From: Owenia fusiformis
Taxonomy: Eukaryota > Annelida > Polychaeta > Sabellida > Oweniidae
Length of the DNA stretch: 64,000 bases
Reading direction: 5' to 3'
Assembly: GCA_903813345.2 (NCBI GenBank)
Contig: CAIIXF020000003.1
Span: 5,355,815 to 5,419,814, forward strand
Shown here: positions 36,001 to 42,132 of the stretch, piece by piece
Layout: each line of letters opens with the position of its first letter
Position numbering within the stretch: the stretch's first letter is position 1
Notes under the pieces: generated by a model
Told to the model about the DNA's origin: nothing
Seen by the model: only the letters and a program-made list of their open reading frames with translations
Databases searched by the model: none
Made by a program: the position numbers and the translations under genes

Positions 36001-38471
36001 TGCCATGTGCTTATATTATATCTACATTGTAGCTTTATTAATGTCGTTTATAAATTTTTTACATTTAAAACATATTGCTATTACAGTTTTACATATTGCA
36101 CCTAAATTACTGTAAAATCGGCACTAAAATGGCCGCCATTTTGAAATTGAACAAAATTGAACAAAATTGTACGGACGGACGGACGGACGGACGGACGGAC
36201 GGACGGACGGATGGACGGACGGAGGTGTTCCCTATATCCCTCCAAACTTCGTTCGATGGGATAAAAATCACACCATGGAACATATGCTGTATGAGTGCAA
36301 GAAATCTATCAACATATGGAATACTATAGGAACCAGTTTAAATTTGAAAATAAAATGGAATCATATTGTTTTAGGATTTAGTGAAAATAATAATGTATCT
36401 GTAATAAGAAATTTAATCATAGCAATTACTGCAAAAACAATACATTCAGAATGGTCAAAAAACTCTGAAGATGAACAATCACTTTTAAATTGTAATTTAC
36501 AGTTAAAAGTTAAATCAAGTATCATATTTTATAAAAGATTATTGGATCATATGTCAACAGGTTTTTTTAACCATGCAATCGATAACATTATTTCAAAACT
36601 AAATACTTGATATGTTTTGTAAATATGTTTGTTTTATTTTTGTGAATAAATATTTTAATTAAAAAAAAAAAAATTTACCATTGCTAATTTACATTTTTTT
36701 ATTATTTGTTAATCAAACTACAAATTAAACAGAATAATAGATTCCTTGATCTTATCTTCTGTGTTACCAAAATTGGTTAGATTCAATAATCTTATGGCTG
36801 AGGTAAAAATAAACAATGTTTGGTAAGGCCGTAAGAATTAGATTCTTTGTTTTGCGTCCCCTTGCTTGCACAATTTTGAGTAAATCAGAAAAAACAAACA
36901 CATCCAAATAGCAACCACAAGGGTCTGAAAGTGACATCGCATTTTGTTCAATCAGAATCAGACGAAATGGCGGATAATCTGATGTGCATCAAAATTGACA
37001 GTGCTATTGATTACTTTGGCATACATTGTGTATTTTCTTATTTTTACCCTTGAATAATACCTATATTTAAATATATTGTATAAAATGTATAGATCTGTGT
37101 TTGTATTACTGCAAATTGGTATGTCATCCCTTTTAATGCCCATCTCTCAGCAAACAAGTTTGTGTTTTTTCTTGAGTCTGTGTTTGTTTTCCTTGTACCC
37201 TTGCATGATTTGGATTTTGCCAGGACGCAAAGCAGAGAATCTAATTGTTATGGCCTAATGTATCCATAAGATAGTTACTTTTATCTTTTATTCCTAAAAA
37301 AGAAATACCTTTGCATCAGCGAAGCTCAATAGAAGTCCATCCCGTGATGCCCCTGCCAGTCTCACCTTCTGCATTGATGTAATGTTACCAAATAATGAGT
37401 ATGATGCTAAACATTCCAACTTTTGCTTCTTGGATTTGATATCTGCAATGAAATATATAAAATATGTAAGAACATCTAACTTAATTCATTCATTTAAAAC
37501 AGCTCCTCATGCAAAGGGAAAGCAAGCACATAATAATTATAGCAGAAAAGGCCAAAGGAGAATTTGGTGAAAATTGTAACTGATATATTCCTCCAGTTCT
37601 GGACTACATACAGTACTTATACTGATCTAAAATCATTATATAAACTAAATGATAGAGTGAAGTTTTAAATGTGAATTAATATCAATCTTAAAAAGTTCAT
37701 ATATGATTTCTTGGATGTGTAATTCCTCACGGTCAGGGCTCGAGTAAAAATATTTTGGAATTTTCAAAAAGAACAATTTTTCATGAGTTTCAAGTGTGTA
37801 AAAATTCTCAGACTGGTTGGTAATCCAGGGATGGACAACATCAATTCAGATTGTTTATTAGTTCTATAATCCAATTGAATGGTTTCTAGTCAGTTTAGCT
37901 AGAACTACAGGCACAGATTATCAAAGTTCTTCAACAATACTGGTTTTCCCAAACCTAGAAACATACACGATGTCCATAAATATGCTGACTCAGCGATGGA
38001 ATACCCAAAGTGAATCATATTCATGTTGAATACTGTTCATGAATAAATATCTCTATTAAACTGAATAAAAGCAATTCACAAACCTGACTTGTCTGTTCCC
38101 TTGCTTGTGGCAGACTGAAAATTAAAAAAAAACTGATGAATTATCCAGCTATTATGTATACATGTATTTGTATATTGTTTCAGCAACTAAAGATATGGTT
38201 TAATTTTACTGCGCAATATGTTACATTTATGTTTATGGTCATAATTAGCTAATACTTTGATTTTAAACTACAGTGGACTCCCAACTTTGTTTGATATGGA
38301 TTATGGAGAACTTACTTCTCCATCTCCAATCAGGCGATATACATGAAGCTGAGAAGTTCCCGCAATGACAAGGTTCTGTTCACGGGATGACATAAAATTA
38401 CAGTAAACACACATCTCTATCCCTGTGGGCGGATGGGGTTGTTTGTAGATAGCGTACAGCCCAGTTGCCAT
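1..38471 (-). CDS. CPSF1: CPSF1 (CPSF160), N-terminal part; gene continues past left edge
   Basis: Large WD/beta-propeller subunit of the nuclear cleavage and polyadenylation specificity factor, which recognises the poly(A) signal of pre-mRNA. Coding exons in transcript order: 38316-38471, 38084-38114, 37309-37442, 34605-34685, 31526-31674, 31139-31282, 30776-30915, 30118-30228, 29653-29746, 27543-27630, 27171-27309, 26687-26781, 26155-26310, 25767-25856, 5556-5636, 3953-4094, 1-49 (partial). All have GT-AG ends and the phases join cleanly (1880 nt, about 626 codons; human CPSF1 is about 1443 aa). Starts [17 protein letters not shown]. Family blocks seen: [59 protein letters not shown] and [10 protein letters not shown], matching the MMS1-type N-terminal propeller region; the CPSF_A C-terminus is off-window. 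Intron 14 (5637-25766) contains all of AGXT2 on the other strand. The acceptors of exons 8 and 10 are tandemly amplified. Identity is very secure; the last exon (1-49) is less certain. Confidence 0.95.
1941..2077. mobile_element. Short foldback (MITE) inside the mariner-like element
   Basis: Arms 1941-1977 and 2041-2077 are inverted copies (TATAGACC...AGCAGGGGTAATAT) with about 85-90% identity. No coding capacity. Confidence 0.6.
2367..2594. mobile_element. Second MITE inside the mariner-like element
   Basis: Arms of about 55 bp (AGGGGTCAGGTCAAAATATC at the left, its near-complement at 2543-2594) flank about 120 bp containing CCCC-rich blocks. Non-coding. Confidence 0.65.
2646..2948 (-). CDS. 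Unrecognised 100-codon ORF with paired CxxC motifs
   Basis: The ORF begins [16 protein letters not shown] and contains CVGC and, about 31 residues on, CYKC, a spacing that suggests a small zinc-binding domain; the middle is Lys-rich ([20 protein letters not shown]). I do not recognise the family. It lies inside a TA-flanked transposon relic between a MITE and a perfect palindrome, so a transposon accessory or captured exon is likelier than a host gene. It could equally be a chance ORF. Confidence 0.3.
   Translation of the reverse strand: MKTMPPIKMYCCVGCDKQSPAVSRRKVTKSKILGKLWKEKYRKDPPDNSVICYKCRITLTGPKNIPCNPPQPADEGEKTDNPSMKIIFSSSLYLNYFDRS
3001..3103. repeat. Perfect 25-bp inverted repeat (hairpin)
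   Basis: ATGAGCTATGTTCTCCACCA plus CTTTT at 3001-3025 is exactly complementary to 3079-3103, with a 53-bp loop. It lies 53 bp left of the start of the zinc-finger-like ORF, on its upstream side. Confidence 0.7.
4312..4829. mobile_element. Foldback element with ~68-bp arms
   Basis: Arms 4312-4380 and 4758-4829 are inverted copies (AATAGCCTGAC, AAAGTCAGATATC, TTGTCACAAATGG) at about 85% identity. No ORF. In CPSF1 intron 15 (4095-5555). Confidence 0.7.
5727..6010. repeat. Degenerate tandem repeat, ~25-bp unit
   Basis: Repeated variants of CATAATACAATACACCCATG, with GAGTCAT and ATTGGCCAT alternates, about ten copies. It begins about 90 bp from CPSF1 exon 15 (on its acceptor side) but does not contain the splice junction, unlike minisatellites A-F. 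Confidence 0.7.
6027..6315. mobile_element. Foldback MITE
   Basis: Arms of about 65-70 bp: AAAGAACAATAAGCCCTGCA at left, inverted near-copy ending GGTTATTGTTCTTTTT at right, with GTGTTTTCAAC and GCTCA blocks also paired. Non-coding. Confidence 0.65.
6427..6777. mobile_element. Probable short foldback element
   Basis: Terminal inverted repeat TTCATATACTGTAGATA at left against TATCTACAGTATGTGAA at right; both halves also hold GGCGGATTT/AATTTGGGGGATTC-type blocks. Divergent. Confidence 0.4.
7080..7285. mobile_element. Right end of a pearl/Helentron-like element
   Basis: Contains GCCATTT blocks, a degenerate GGACAGA/GACTGACA tetranucleotide tract and the terminal signature CTATATCCCTACTGAACTTC followed by GTTTGTTTGGAT. 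Only the 3' part of the family is present. Confidence 0.5.
7773..8080. mobile_element. Left end of a pearl/Helentron-like element
   Basis: Begins AACTAGAAAACAGCAACTCC and continues with GAGTAGCAAATCCCACC, then two core units of the TTGAAAATTTCTTCTTGA type. No microsatellite or right end; truncated relative to the copy at 11779. Confidence 0.6.
9685..9866. mobile_element. TA-flanked MITE with GTTCACTAGAGAGAG repeats
   Basis: Ends TACAGTAAAACTTGTGTA and ACAGGTTTTACTGTA are inverted copies. The interior repeats GTGTTCACTAGAGAGAG and related words three or four times. 182 bp, TA at both ends, non-coding. Confidence 0.65.
10013..10125. mobile_element. Short foldback, 113 bp
   Basis: TGGGGTCCGTTTTTG and CGTAACTTACGATT at left pair with AATCGTAAGTTACG and CAAAAACGAACCCC at right. 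ATCC flanks both sides. Confidence 0.55.
10473..10622. repeat. Short tandem repeat, ~55-bp unit, 2-3 copies
   Basis: Repeats of GAGTATATC..., a short variable stretch, GATATCCTCCGC and ATATTGGTTTCC. It lies in the CPSF1 intron upstream of AGXT2. No junction content was found. Confidence 0.6.
11779..12953. mobile_element. Pearl/Helentron-like non-autonomous element, full layout
   Basis: Left end AACTAGAAAAACAGCAACTC then AATCCCACCGAAC; core of about eight ~130-bp tandem units (CCATCCACTGGTATTTGA, GTTATCAAAGATTAC, AAAATGGCGGCCATTTTGAA, CTTCTCGAGCAGAGCTCC); (CGGA)n tract at 12878-12914; right end CTATATCCCCCTCGAACTTC then GTTCGGTGGTATT. Order of left end, core repeats, tetranucleotide tract and right end, with subterminal inverted repeats, is the known layout of oyster pearl elements and Helentron-associated HINEs. 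No protein coded. Confidence 0.75.
13393..25426 (+). CDS. AGXT2: AGXT2, alanine-glyoxylate aminotransferase 2 (mitochondrial); first exon not found
   Basis: PLP-dependent class III aminotransferase. The family transfers an amino group from L-alanine (also beta-aminoisobutyrate and dimethylarginines) to glyoxylate in mitochondria. Exons: 13393-13503, 14225-14409, 14590-14710, 17328-17422, 18599-18692, 19515-19580, 20648-20782, 21272-21364, 23807-23879, 23994-24142, 24299-24448, 24886-24984, 25328-25426 (stop TGA). Phases join without a break (489 codons; human is 514 aa). Motifs: [10 protein letters not shown], the PLP-phosphate loop NSGSEAN (exon 4), [29 protein letters not shown] then VQSGFGR (exons 8-9, PLP-binding Asp), and [11 protein letters not shown] with the Schiff-base lysine (exon 10). 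The left end of exon 1 is uncertain (13387 or 13393 after CAG; an in-frame TAA lies at 13378). A further 5' exon with the mitochondrial presequence is expected but not identified. Three junctions (exon 1 donor, exon 4 acceptor, exon 8 donor) carry minisatellites. Nested antisense in CPSF1 intron 14. Confidence 0.95.
13462..14028 (+). repeat. Minisatellite A: AGXT2 exon 1 / donor junction, 8 copies of 69-75 bp
   Basis: The true exon end encodes [14 protein letters not shown] and is followed by GTAAGT at 13504. From there the block of about 40 exonic plus 30 intronic bases repeats head to tail to 14028. Later copies keep the coding segment (CCTATGCCTGCTACTGAC) and a GTAAAG in place of GTAAGT. 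Two adjacent copies (13676-13825) share a longer 75-bp variant, a sign of recent local duplication. Only the first copy is linked to the real exon; the others lie in intron 1. Confidence 0.9.
15419..16686. mobile_element. TTAA-flanked non-autonomous element (piggyBac-like), 1.27 kb
   Basis: TTAAAGGGACCCAACACC at the left and GGTGTTGGATCCCTTTAA at the right form an inverted terminal pair bounded by TTAA (15419-15422, 16683-16686). The TTAA target is typical of piggyBac-type elements. No transposase seen; the small ORF at 15896-16093 is not convincing. Another TTAAAGGGAT block at about 3506 and the element at 44248 share the first bases. Confidence 0.65.
16797..17345 (+). repeat. Minisatellite B: AGXT2 exon 4 acceptor junction, about 10 copies of 56-71 bp
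   Basis: Each unit carries GTTGTAG followed by GTTGTGTACTTTGTAAATAG, the acceptor plus about 38 nt of exon 4 (encoding [13 protein letters not shown], part of the PLP-phosphate loop), then a short spacer. The final copy, at 17328, is the functional exon start. Upstream copies read GGATCCAAGC where the exon reads GGATCTGAGGC, so they share changes that would alter the PLP motif if used. The copy near 17040-17110 has an extra ~11-bp insertion. Confidence 0.9.
17491..18390 (-). pseudogene. Mariner (mariner/Tc1 family) transposon remnant with transposase fragment
   Basis: Left end CAAGGGGTGATCAATAAGTA just after TA (17489-17490). Inverted arms of about 55 bp (ATATCTTTATTTCCGTGAAG at 17634, complement near 18380; both with GGTACC and GGGACCG). 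The minus-strand ORF 17943-18284 encodes a piece of the catalytic core: APAHRSQH, then [12 protein letters not shown] (family form PYSPDLAPCDFF) and [15 protein letters not shown]. The rest of the transposase and the right TIR are missing. In AGXT2 intron 4, opposite strand. Confidence 0.8.
19799..20585. mobile_element. Long foldback element, ~230-bp arms
   Basis: GAGATATCTACAGTATCTAG, TTCCAAGACTT and, further in, CTGTCTCAAATTGCAGTAAT and ACTTCAATCTTT in the left arm are mirrored by AAAGATTGAAGT, GCAATTTGAGACAG, AAGTCTTGGAACTAGATGAG and GAGATACAG in the right arm. The loop is about 300 bp. Non-coding; in AGXT2 intron 6 (19581-20647). Confidence 0.7.
21311..22768 (+). repeat. Minisatellite C: AGXT2 exon 8 donor junction, 26 copies of ~56 bp with higher-order structure
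   Basis: The unit starts AAGAGGGCATATGATCTGG and ends GCTGATGAG|GT. It contains the last ~51 nt of exon 8 ([17 protein letters not shown]) and the donor GTAAGA. The first copy (ending 21364) is joined to the genuine exon; the last (ending about 22760) is followed by GTCAGT and unique intron. Copies differ in the G-run (4-7 G), TCTCT versus CTCT, GCTGATGAG versus GCAGATGAG, and CTGG versus TTGG. Copies 3-10 and 11-18 show the same order of variants at an offset of 451 bp, so an eight-unit block was duplicated as a whole. The opposite strand is open for 489 codons only because of the repeat; that ORF is not a gene. Confidence 0.95.
25488..25493 (+). promoter_or_regulatory. AGXT2 poly(A) signal AATAAA
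   Basis: Canonical AATAAA hexamer 61 bp after the AGXT2 stop codon. It implies a short 3' UTR ending near 25510, about 250 bp before CPSF1 exon 14 on the opposite strand, so the nested gene's transcript should end inside the host intron. Confidence 0.7.
26957..27003. mobile_element. Left-end fragment of a pearl/Helentron-like element
   Basis: AACTAGAAACTGGCAACTCC and GAGTAGCAAGTCC match the left end of the copy at 11779; nothing further of the element is present. CPSF1 intron 11. Confidence 0.5.
27606..29432 (-). repeat. Minisatellite D: CPSF1 exon 10 acceptor junction, 9 copies of ~90 bp, split by a Helentron-like insertion
   Basis: In CPSF1 orientation each unit contains GGTTGATTTGCAG followed by ATATGTCCTGACAAT, the acceptor plus the first 15 nt of exon 10. 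The copy at the real exon is 27606-27678. A transposon (27679-28683) follows, then eight more copies at 28684-29398 and a partial one to about 29432. Two alternating subtypes (AATCAACC versus AATCCACC; TTTTAAA versus CTTTAAA) are visible. All extra copies lie upstream of the true acceptor in intron 9 (27631-29652). Confidence 0.9.
27679..28683. mobile_element. Pearl/Helentron-like element inserted into minisatellite D
   Basis: Left end CAGAACAACAGCAACGCC, AAAGCGTAGCG, AATCCCATCGAAC. Core of four or five ~125-bp units, each with CTCCACTACTTTTCGAGTTA and the palindrome AAAATGGCGGCCATTTTTCA. (ACGG/ACGT)n tract at about 28588-28643. Right end CTATATCCCTCCGAACTTC and GTTCGATGGGAT. Both flanks are minisatellite D sequence (ATGCATCAA | ATTATATTAATG), so it inserted after the array had formed. 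Confidence 0.8.
30189..30506 (-). repeat. Minisatellite E: CPSF1 exon 8 acceptor junction, 3 copies of exactly 106 bp
   Basis: Three head-to-tail copies. The copy at 30189-30294 contains the first 40 nt of exon 8 ([14 protein letters not shown]) and its acceptor CATTGTAG. The two further copies (to 30506) are almost identical to each other, and differ from the exon copy at a few sites (for example CGAGAAC versus CAAGAAC), so the second duplication looks recent. The unit is 106 bp, not a multiple of 3, so use of an upstream acceptor would shift the frame. Confidence 0.9.
31702..32032. mobile_element. Palindromic mariner-type MITE, 331 bp
   Basis: Ends TACAAGGGTTGCTCGAAAAG and CTTTTTGATCTACCCTTGTA are inverted copies including TA. 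The pairing continues for almost the entire length (ATGAGTTTCATATAAATTGG against CCAATGTATATGAAATTCAT), so the element is close to one long hairpin. CPSF1 intron 4. Confidence 0.8.
32064..34458 (+). mobile_element. 5'-truncated LINE (Jockey/CR1-like) with 12-bp target duplication
   Basis: A 720-codon ORF (32079-34241) holds a complete reverse transcriptase: [67 protein letters not shown], then YADD in [12 protein letters not shown]. The C-terminal [17 protein letters not shown] is a CCHC-type zinc knuckle. No endonuclease domain: the copy starts about 3 nt before the ORF's first ATG. A 3' UTR and A-rich tail end near 34446. The 12-bp repeat ATATTAATTTAA flanks it at 32064-32075 and 34447-34458. 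The uninterrupted ORF suggests a recent insertion. CPSF1 intron 4, antisense to the host gene. Confidence 0.92.
34863..34977. repeat. Left copy of 115-bp direct repeat flanking a LINE fragment
   Basis: Begins ACCATTGCTAATTTACATTT and ends TTGGTTAGATTCAATAAT. Matches 36677-36790 with only two or three differences (T-run length; TGTCACC versus TGTTACC). Confidence 0.85.
34978..36676 (+). mobile_element. L1/Tx1-like LINE 3' fragment, interrupted by a Helentron-like element
   Basis: C-terminal ORF2 sequence: [20 protein letters not shown] near 35070, [12 protein letters not shown] in the 35212-35572 ORF ending VISKCVHCG, then after an insertion (about 35573-36262) [20 protein letters not shown] to the stop at 36610. 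Together these form the usual C..C...H....C motif of LINE C-termini, so the two halves were one ORF. A poly(A) run at 36660-36673 marks the 3' end. Flanked by direct repeats of about 115 bp (34863-34977 and 36677-36790). CPSF1 intron 3. Confidence 0.85.
35573..36262. mobile_element. Pearl/Helentron-like element nested in the LINE fragment
   Basis: Starts inside the core (CCAACTACTCCCCAAAGTTT, equal to about 27930 of the copy at 27679), has three core units with TACTTTTCGAGTTA and GGCGGCCATTTT, a (GGAC)n tract at 36172-36222, and the right end CTATATCCCTCCAAACTTC then GTTCGATGGGAT. The family's left end is missing. It splits the LINE ORF between CVHCG and KNHTMEH. Confidence 0.8.
36677..36790. 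repeat. Right copy of 115-bp direct repeat flanking a LINE fragment
   Basis: Directly follows the LINE poly(A) run. Near-identical to 34863-34977; together they look like an unusually long target-site duplication. Confidence 0.85.
36791..38083. other. CPSF1 introns 2-3 outside mobile elements
   Basis: 36791-37308 and 37443-38083 are AT-rich and non-coding except for exon 3 (37309-37442). Sequence GATTCTTTGTTTTGCGTCC at about 36841 and GGACGCAAAGCAGAGAATC at about 37223 are roughly complementary, hinting at another decayed foldback of about 0.4 kb. Confidence 0.4.
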
Positions 38472-39605
38472 CTTTCACCCTGACTTGATAAAACTGGTAA
38501 TGAAAGATGAATGTGCCTAACTCAATTTGCTGCACAGAGTACACACCAGCTGAAAATAAAGATGATAGCTTTTACGCATAATGACAACTGATCCATGTAG
38601 CAATATGCTAATTCAGGGCTCTCATCGGGAAATATTTAGGGTTTGATGCAAACATCTTCAGAATTACCATTCAATCATGATAAATCATATTTATGTTATA
38701 TTTTATCCTTCTTACATGCTATTATTGTATATTCAGTCAAGTTTAGATTGTGGAAACAATCATGATTTGCAAGTAGGGTATTGTGGGAGCTAAATAGAGT
38801 GTGGTGCTGCGCCACAGACTAAAAGCCTGGCTAGCCGTGTAATTAGTCAATGGACATGAAGAAATCAATATTCATATACTACTGTTGTATGTATGTTTAC
38901 TCCATGGCATTTCTTGTGCGATGAGTACCCATTTTGAATTATATCCAAAAATATATTCTGGAAACAAGTCAATGGTACTTCATCCTTTATTTTGTTTCAG
39001 AAAACAACATGTGCAGGTTAAGCAATTTTTTCAAAAAATGTTCCACCAGTACCTTAATGGTAAGTGCTCAGGAGCAAATAATTCAAGTGCTTGAAATATT
39101 CAAACGACACATGACCTACTGTCACTGAATTTTCTCGTTTTTTATACATTTTATGGAAAAAATATTCTTTACACTCTTTTCTAGGTACATTAGTGCACCC
39201 TTTGAGTAAAACTGAAAGATGGAGACAATATGAGGAAGGAGTGATTAATATTAAATATTTTTTGAAAAATAAAAAAAATAAAAATAAAAATTGTAAATGA
39301 ATGGTATAAGCAAGAGAGAGTTAGATAAATGAAACAAAGGTGATAGGGTTTCATCGAAATTTCTGTTCTAACTTCTAGAAGGTAAGTTAGACTCCTTATC
39401 ATTAGCTAACTTATATTTCAAATTCTAGCAACGGAGTCAGGCCATGAAAAAAATAGTAAGCTAACAGAAGAGTTTACAGCCTAGAACTAAGCTTAGAAAA
39501 ATCAGTAAAGAATAGATCTAAAGTGGTGAACATAAATAATGACTAACATTATGAAAAAGATATTCTGTCACATATGTCATGAATTCTTATAAATACAAAT
39601 TCTTA

Positions 39606-40270
39606 CAAATATAGTGGAATTTGTGTCCATAATGACAAATAGGAACTTAAAAATTTGAAGTAATATTCACATGTTAATGCCGATTCTTCAAATGTTGAGG
39701 TGATTTTGGAGCCCGATTATGCCGCAAGGAGGATTGGCTCCCAGAATGCAACATGCCATTCTGCCATTTTGAAACCTGTCACGAGTAAATAAGGTTAACT
39801 GATGTTGCATTCTGGGAGTCATCCTCCTTGGATCACAAACATGGCGATCTATGAGCTAAATGCTAAGTTTCATGTCTAAAATTCTCTCAAGCGGTAGAAA
39901 AATAATTCCCGTTCACTCTAAGTAGCACAATAAATGAATCCAAAGCTTCATACCTGCAAATGCTGGATAAATTCCTACCAAATCGAACGAATGTTTTCAT
40001 GAATCGCTGTGTTTGTGATCCAAGGAGGATTGACTCCCAGAATGCAACATCAGTTAACCTTATTTTACTCGTGACAGGTTTCAAAATGGCTGAATGGCAT
40101 TTAAAAAGCTGGCACGTGTCATGTTGCATTCTGGGAGCCAATCCTCCTTGCGGCGTAATCGGACTCCAAAATCACCTCAACAATTGAAGAGTCAGCATTA
40201 ACATGTGAATATCCACTTCAAATTTTTAGGTTCCTATTTGTCATTATGGACACAATTTCCACTATATTTG
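39606..40270. repeat. Long near-perfect foldback in the CPSF1-CNOT10 intergenic region
   Basis: Arms 39606-39845 and about 40010-40270 are inverted copies over some 240 bp (CAAATATAGTGGAATTTGTG at the left end, its near-complement at the right end; TGCATTCTGGGAG and GGAGGAT blocks repeated within each arm). The loop is about 165 bp. Each arm itself contains an inverted pair, so a cruciform with side hairpins is possible. It lies 1.1 kb upstream of the CPSF1 start codon. The ORFs across it are by-products. Confidence 0.8.
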
Positions 40271-40874
40271 GACTTACTAGGACCGAGGTTTAAGACTCAA
40301 AATAAGCAATCAATAGATCGGAATCAAGGATCAGAGCGTAATCTGGCAGAGAATCGTCGATTGAAATTTTCCACGCTAATTCTAGCTGAAATTCATTTTA
40401 TTCTACGATAAATACTGCATATGTTTGATAAACAATATTATCAGATGTACGTATAAGGTGTATTTGAAATATAAGACCGACATTTATGCTTTGAATTATG
40501 ACATTTGAGATCGAAAAATGCTAATTAGTTTGGGGACAGCATCTTTTCCATTCAATCCAGGTTGGGCCATGCAGCCGAAGGTAAGCCATACAACCGAAAT
40601 ACAACCAAATTTTGCCGATTCAATCTGACGGAGAATGCCGAGTCTCTCTTTTTGACCCTCGGCCAACTTCTTTTGTAAAGAAAATCTTCGGCAATCTCCG
40701 GTTTTTCTTGAGGTATCTTTGGTTGCAAGCTTAAAGTCGACACCCAATTAGTTTGAGGATAATTTTCCATTGACTTTTGATGGTGAGTACACAGTCAGCA
40801 CTATCAATGGTATATTCTAAAAATATAGGGAATATAATAGAGAAAAGTCCATAAGGCGTTTGTGACAAAATTTC

Positions 40875-40883
40875 CCGGAAGTG
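40875..40883 (+). promoter_or_regulatory. ETS-like motif CCGGAAGTG (site 1)
   Basis: Matches the ETS/GABP core CCGGAAGTG, common in promoters of housekeeping genes, and is followed by TTATATTTCCATTT. 2.4 kb upstream of the CPSF1 ATG and 1.25 kb upstream of the CNOT10 ATG. The regulatory role is inferred only. Confidence 0.3.
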
Positions 40884-41055
40884 TTATATTTCCATTTATC
40901 GTTCAAACTGAGACATTTATGCTAATAATTCGACGTGTATATGATTCTTACATACCCAATACGATCAAAAATGTTACTAACATACCAAATGAAAGGTGAT
41001 TTCCTGGTCAAACTTGCAAAAGTTGGTCCAAACTCGCACTTGAACCGAATATTTA

Positions 41056-41064
41056 CCGGAAGTG
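41056..41064 (+). promoter_or_regulatory. ETS-like motif CCGGAAGTG (site 2)
   Basis: Second copy, followed by TTTATATTTCCATTT, so about 24 bp around the motif are duplicated 181 bp apart. A weaker ACCGGAAGC occurs near 41644. Confidence 0.3.
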
Positions 41065-42132
41065 TTTATATTTCCATTTGGGTGTCACTACGGTAAATCA
41101 TTGAAAAATATTGAAAAATCACAAAATTCAGGTTCTGGGATACATATCGCCATTTTCGAACGAATTAGCCCATACAAGAACTATATTTCTGCGTTCCCCT
41201 ATACATGACCTTCATCTTGACCATATATTTAACATAGGGTTTGCGTCTTGATTTTTAAATATCACTACGCCAACACAGGGACTCATTTTTAGGTAAAATC
41301 CCTGCTTCACCGATGAAAATTAACGAATAAAGTAGTTCAAGTTTACGGGACTATATTCTTGCGATTTTTTTCTAAAAATGGCACATTTAGAAAGTAATTG
41401 GCCTCAGCTTTACATACATACCTCAAATGGCCACATTGCATACACTTAAACCTACTATACACACCATTGAAGTTTCATGGCTTCGTTTTTAAAGTATTTG
41501 GTCTGATTTTCGTTCATACAGGGTAATCGAAAATCGCATTCTCTTTTAATATTTGAAAAGGGTTCTTACCTCAGGGGGGATATTATCCGCATTAAATGAC
41601 TAAATCTTGAAGATAATCACTATAAAACGAACTTTCTATTTGTTTTCTAATTAACCGGAAGCCATGCTTGTAGTCACTAGATTTTCAATCACAGAATCTG
41701 AAACGAAATTAGTATATATAGTTCATATACCATGTAAACATAATGCGGGTAAAAACCAACAACTCAATGATCGGCGTTTCAATTTAAACTGAGTATTAAA
41801 TTTGAATAAAAGCGTAATTTTCAAAAATTAGTGCCACAACCTGCTAAAAAGATAAATTTTACATATTTGACGTTCGCGAATCCACTGCAATTATTTTCCA
41901 GGTAAGTTTGATAATGACAAATAATGCTTAATACGGTGAGTATCAACGTGTTATGAACAGTCTTACTTTTGTTTTCAGTTACTTTGTACCCGAAACATCA
42001 ATTTTGGGGGAATTTTGATGAAAGTGTTCAGTATTTATCGTAAATATTTAATTTTAAAAACAGAAAATTTTGAAATAACATATTATCGCCCACTTGGTTT
42101 TGTTTACAGCATTATAAAACCTTTTGTGAAAT

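Larger units (their letters stand above)
38472..42132. other. Divergent intergenic region between CPSF1 and CNOT10
   Basis: About 3.66 kb between the two start codons. Apart from the foldback at 39606-40270 and ETS-like sites near 40875 and 41056, I see no gene. ORFs up to 84 codons (for example 40496-40770 minus) have no recognisable similarity or splice context. A possible CNOT10 5'-UTR acceptor (TTTGTTTACAG) ends at about 42109. First non-coding exons and promoters of both genes should lie here. Confidence 0.6.

Noticed and set aside
36167-36330. [13 protein letters not shown]-type ORFs
   Set aside because: Translation of the (ACGG)n microsatellite of the Helentron-like element.
40496-40770. 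Small minus-strand gene upstream of CPSF1
   Set aside because: No recognisable motif, overlapping ORFs in two frames, no splice or start context.
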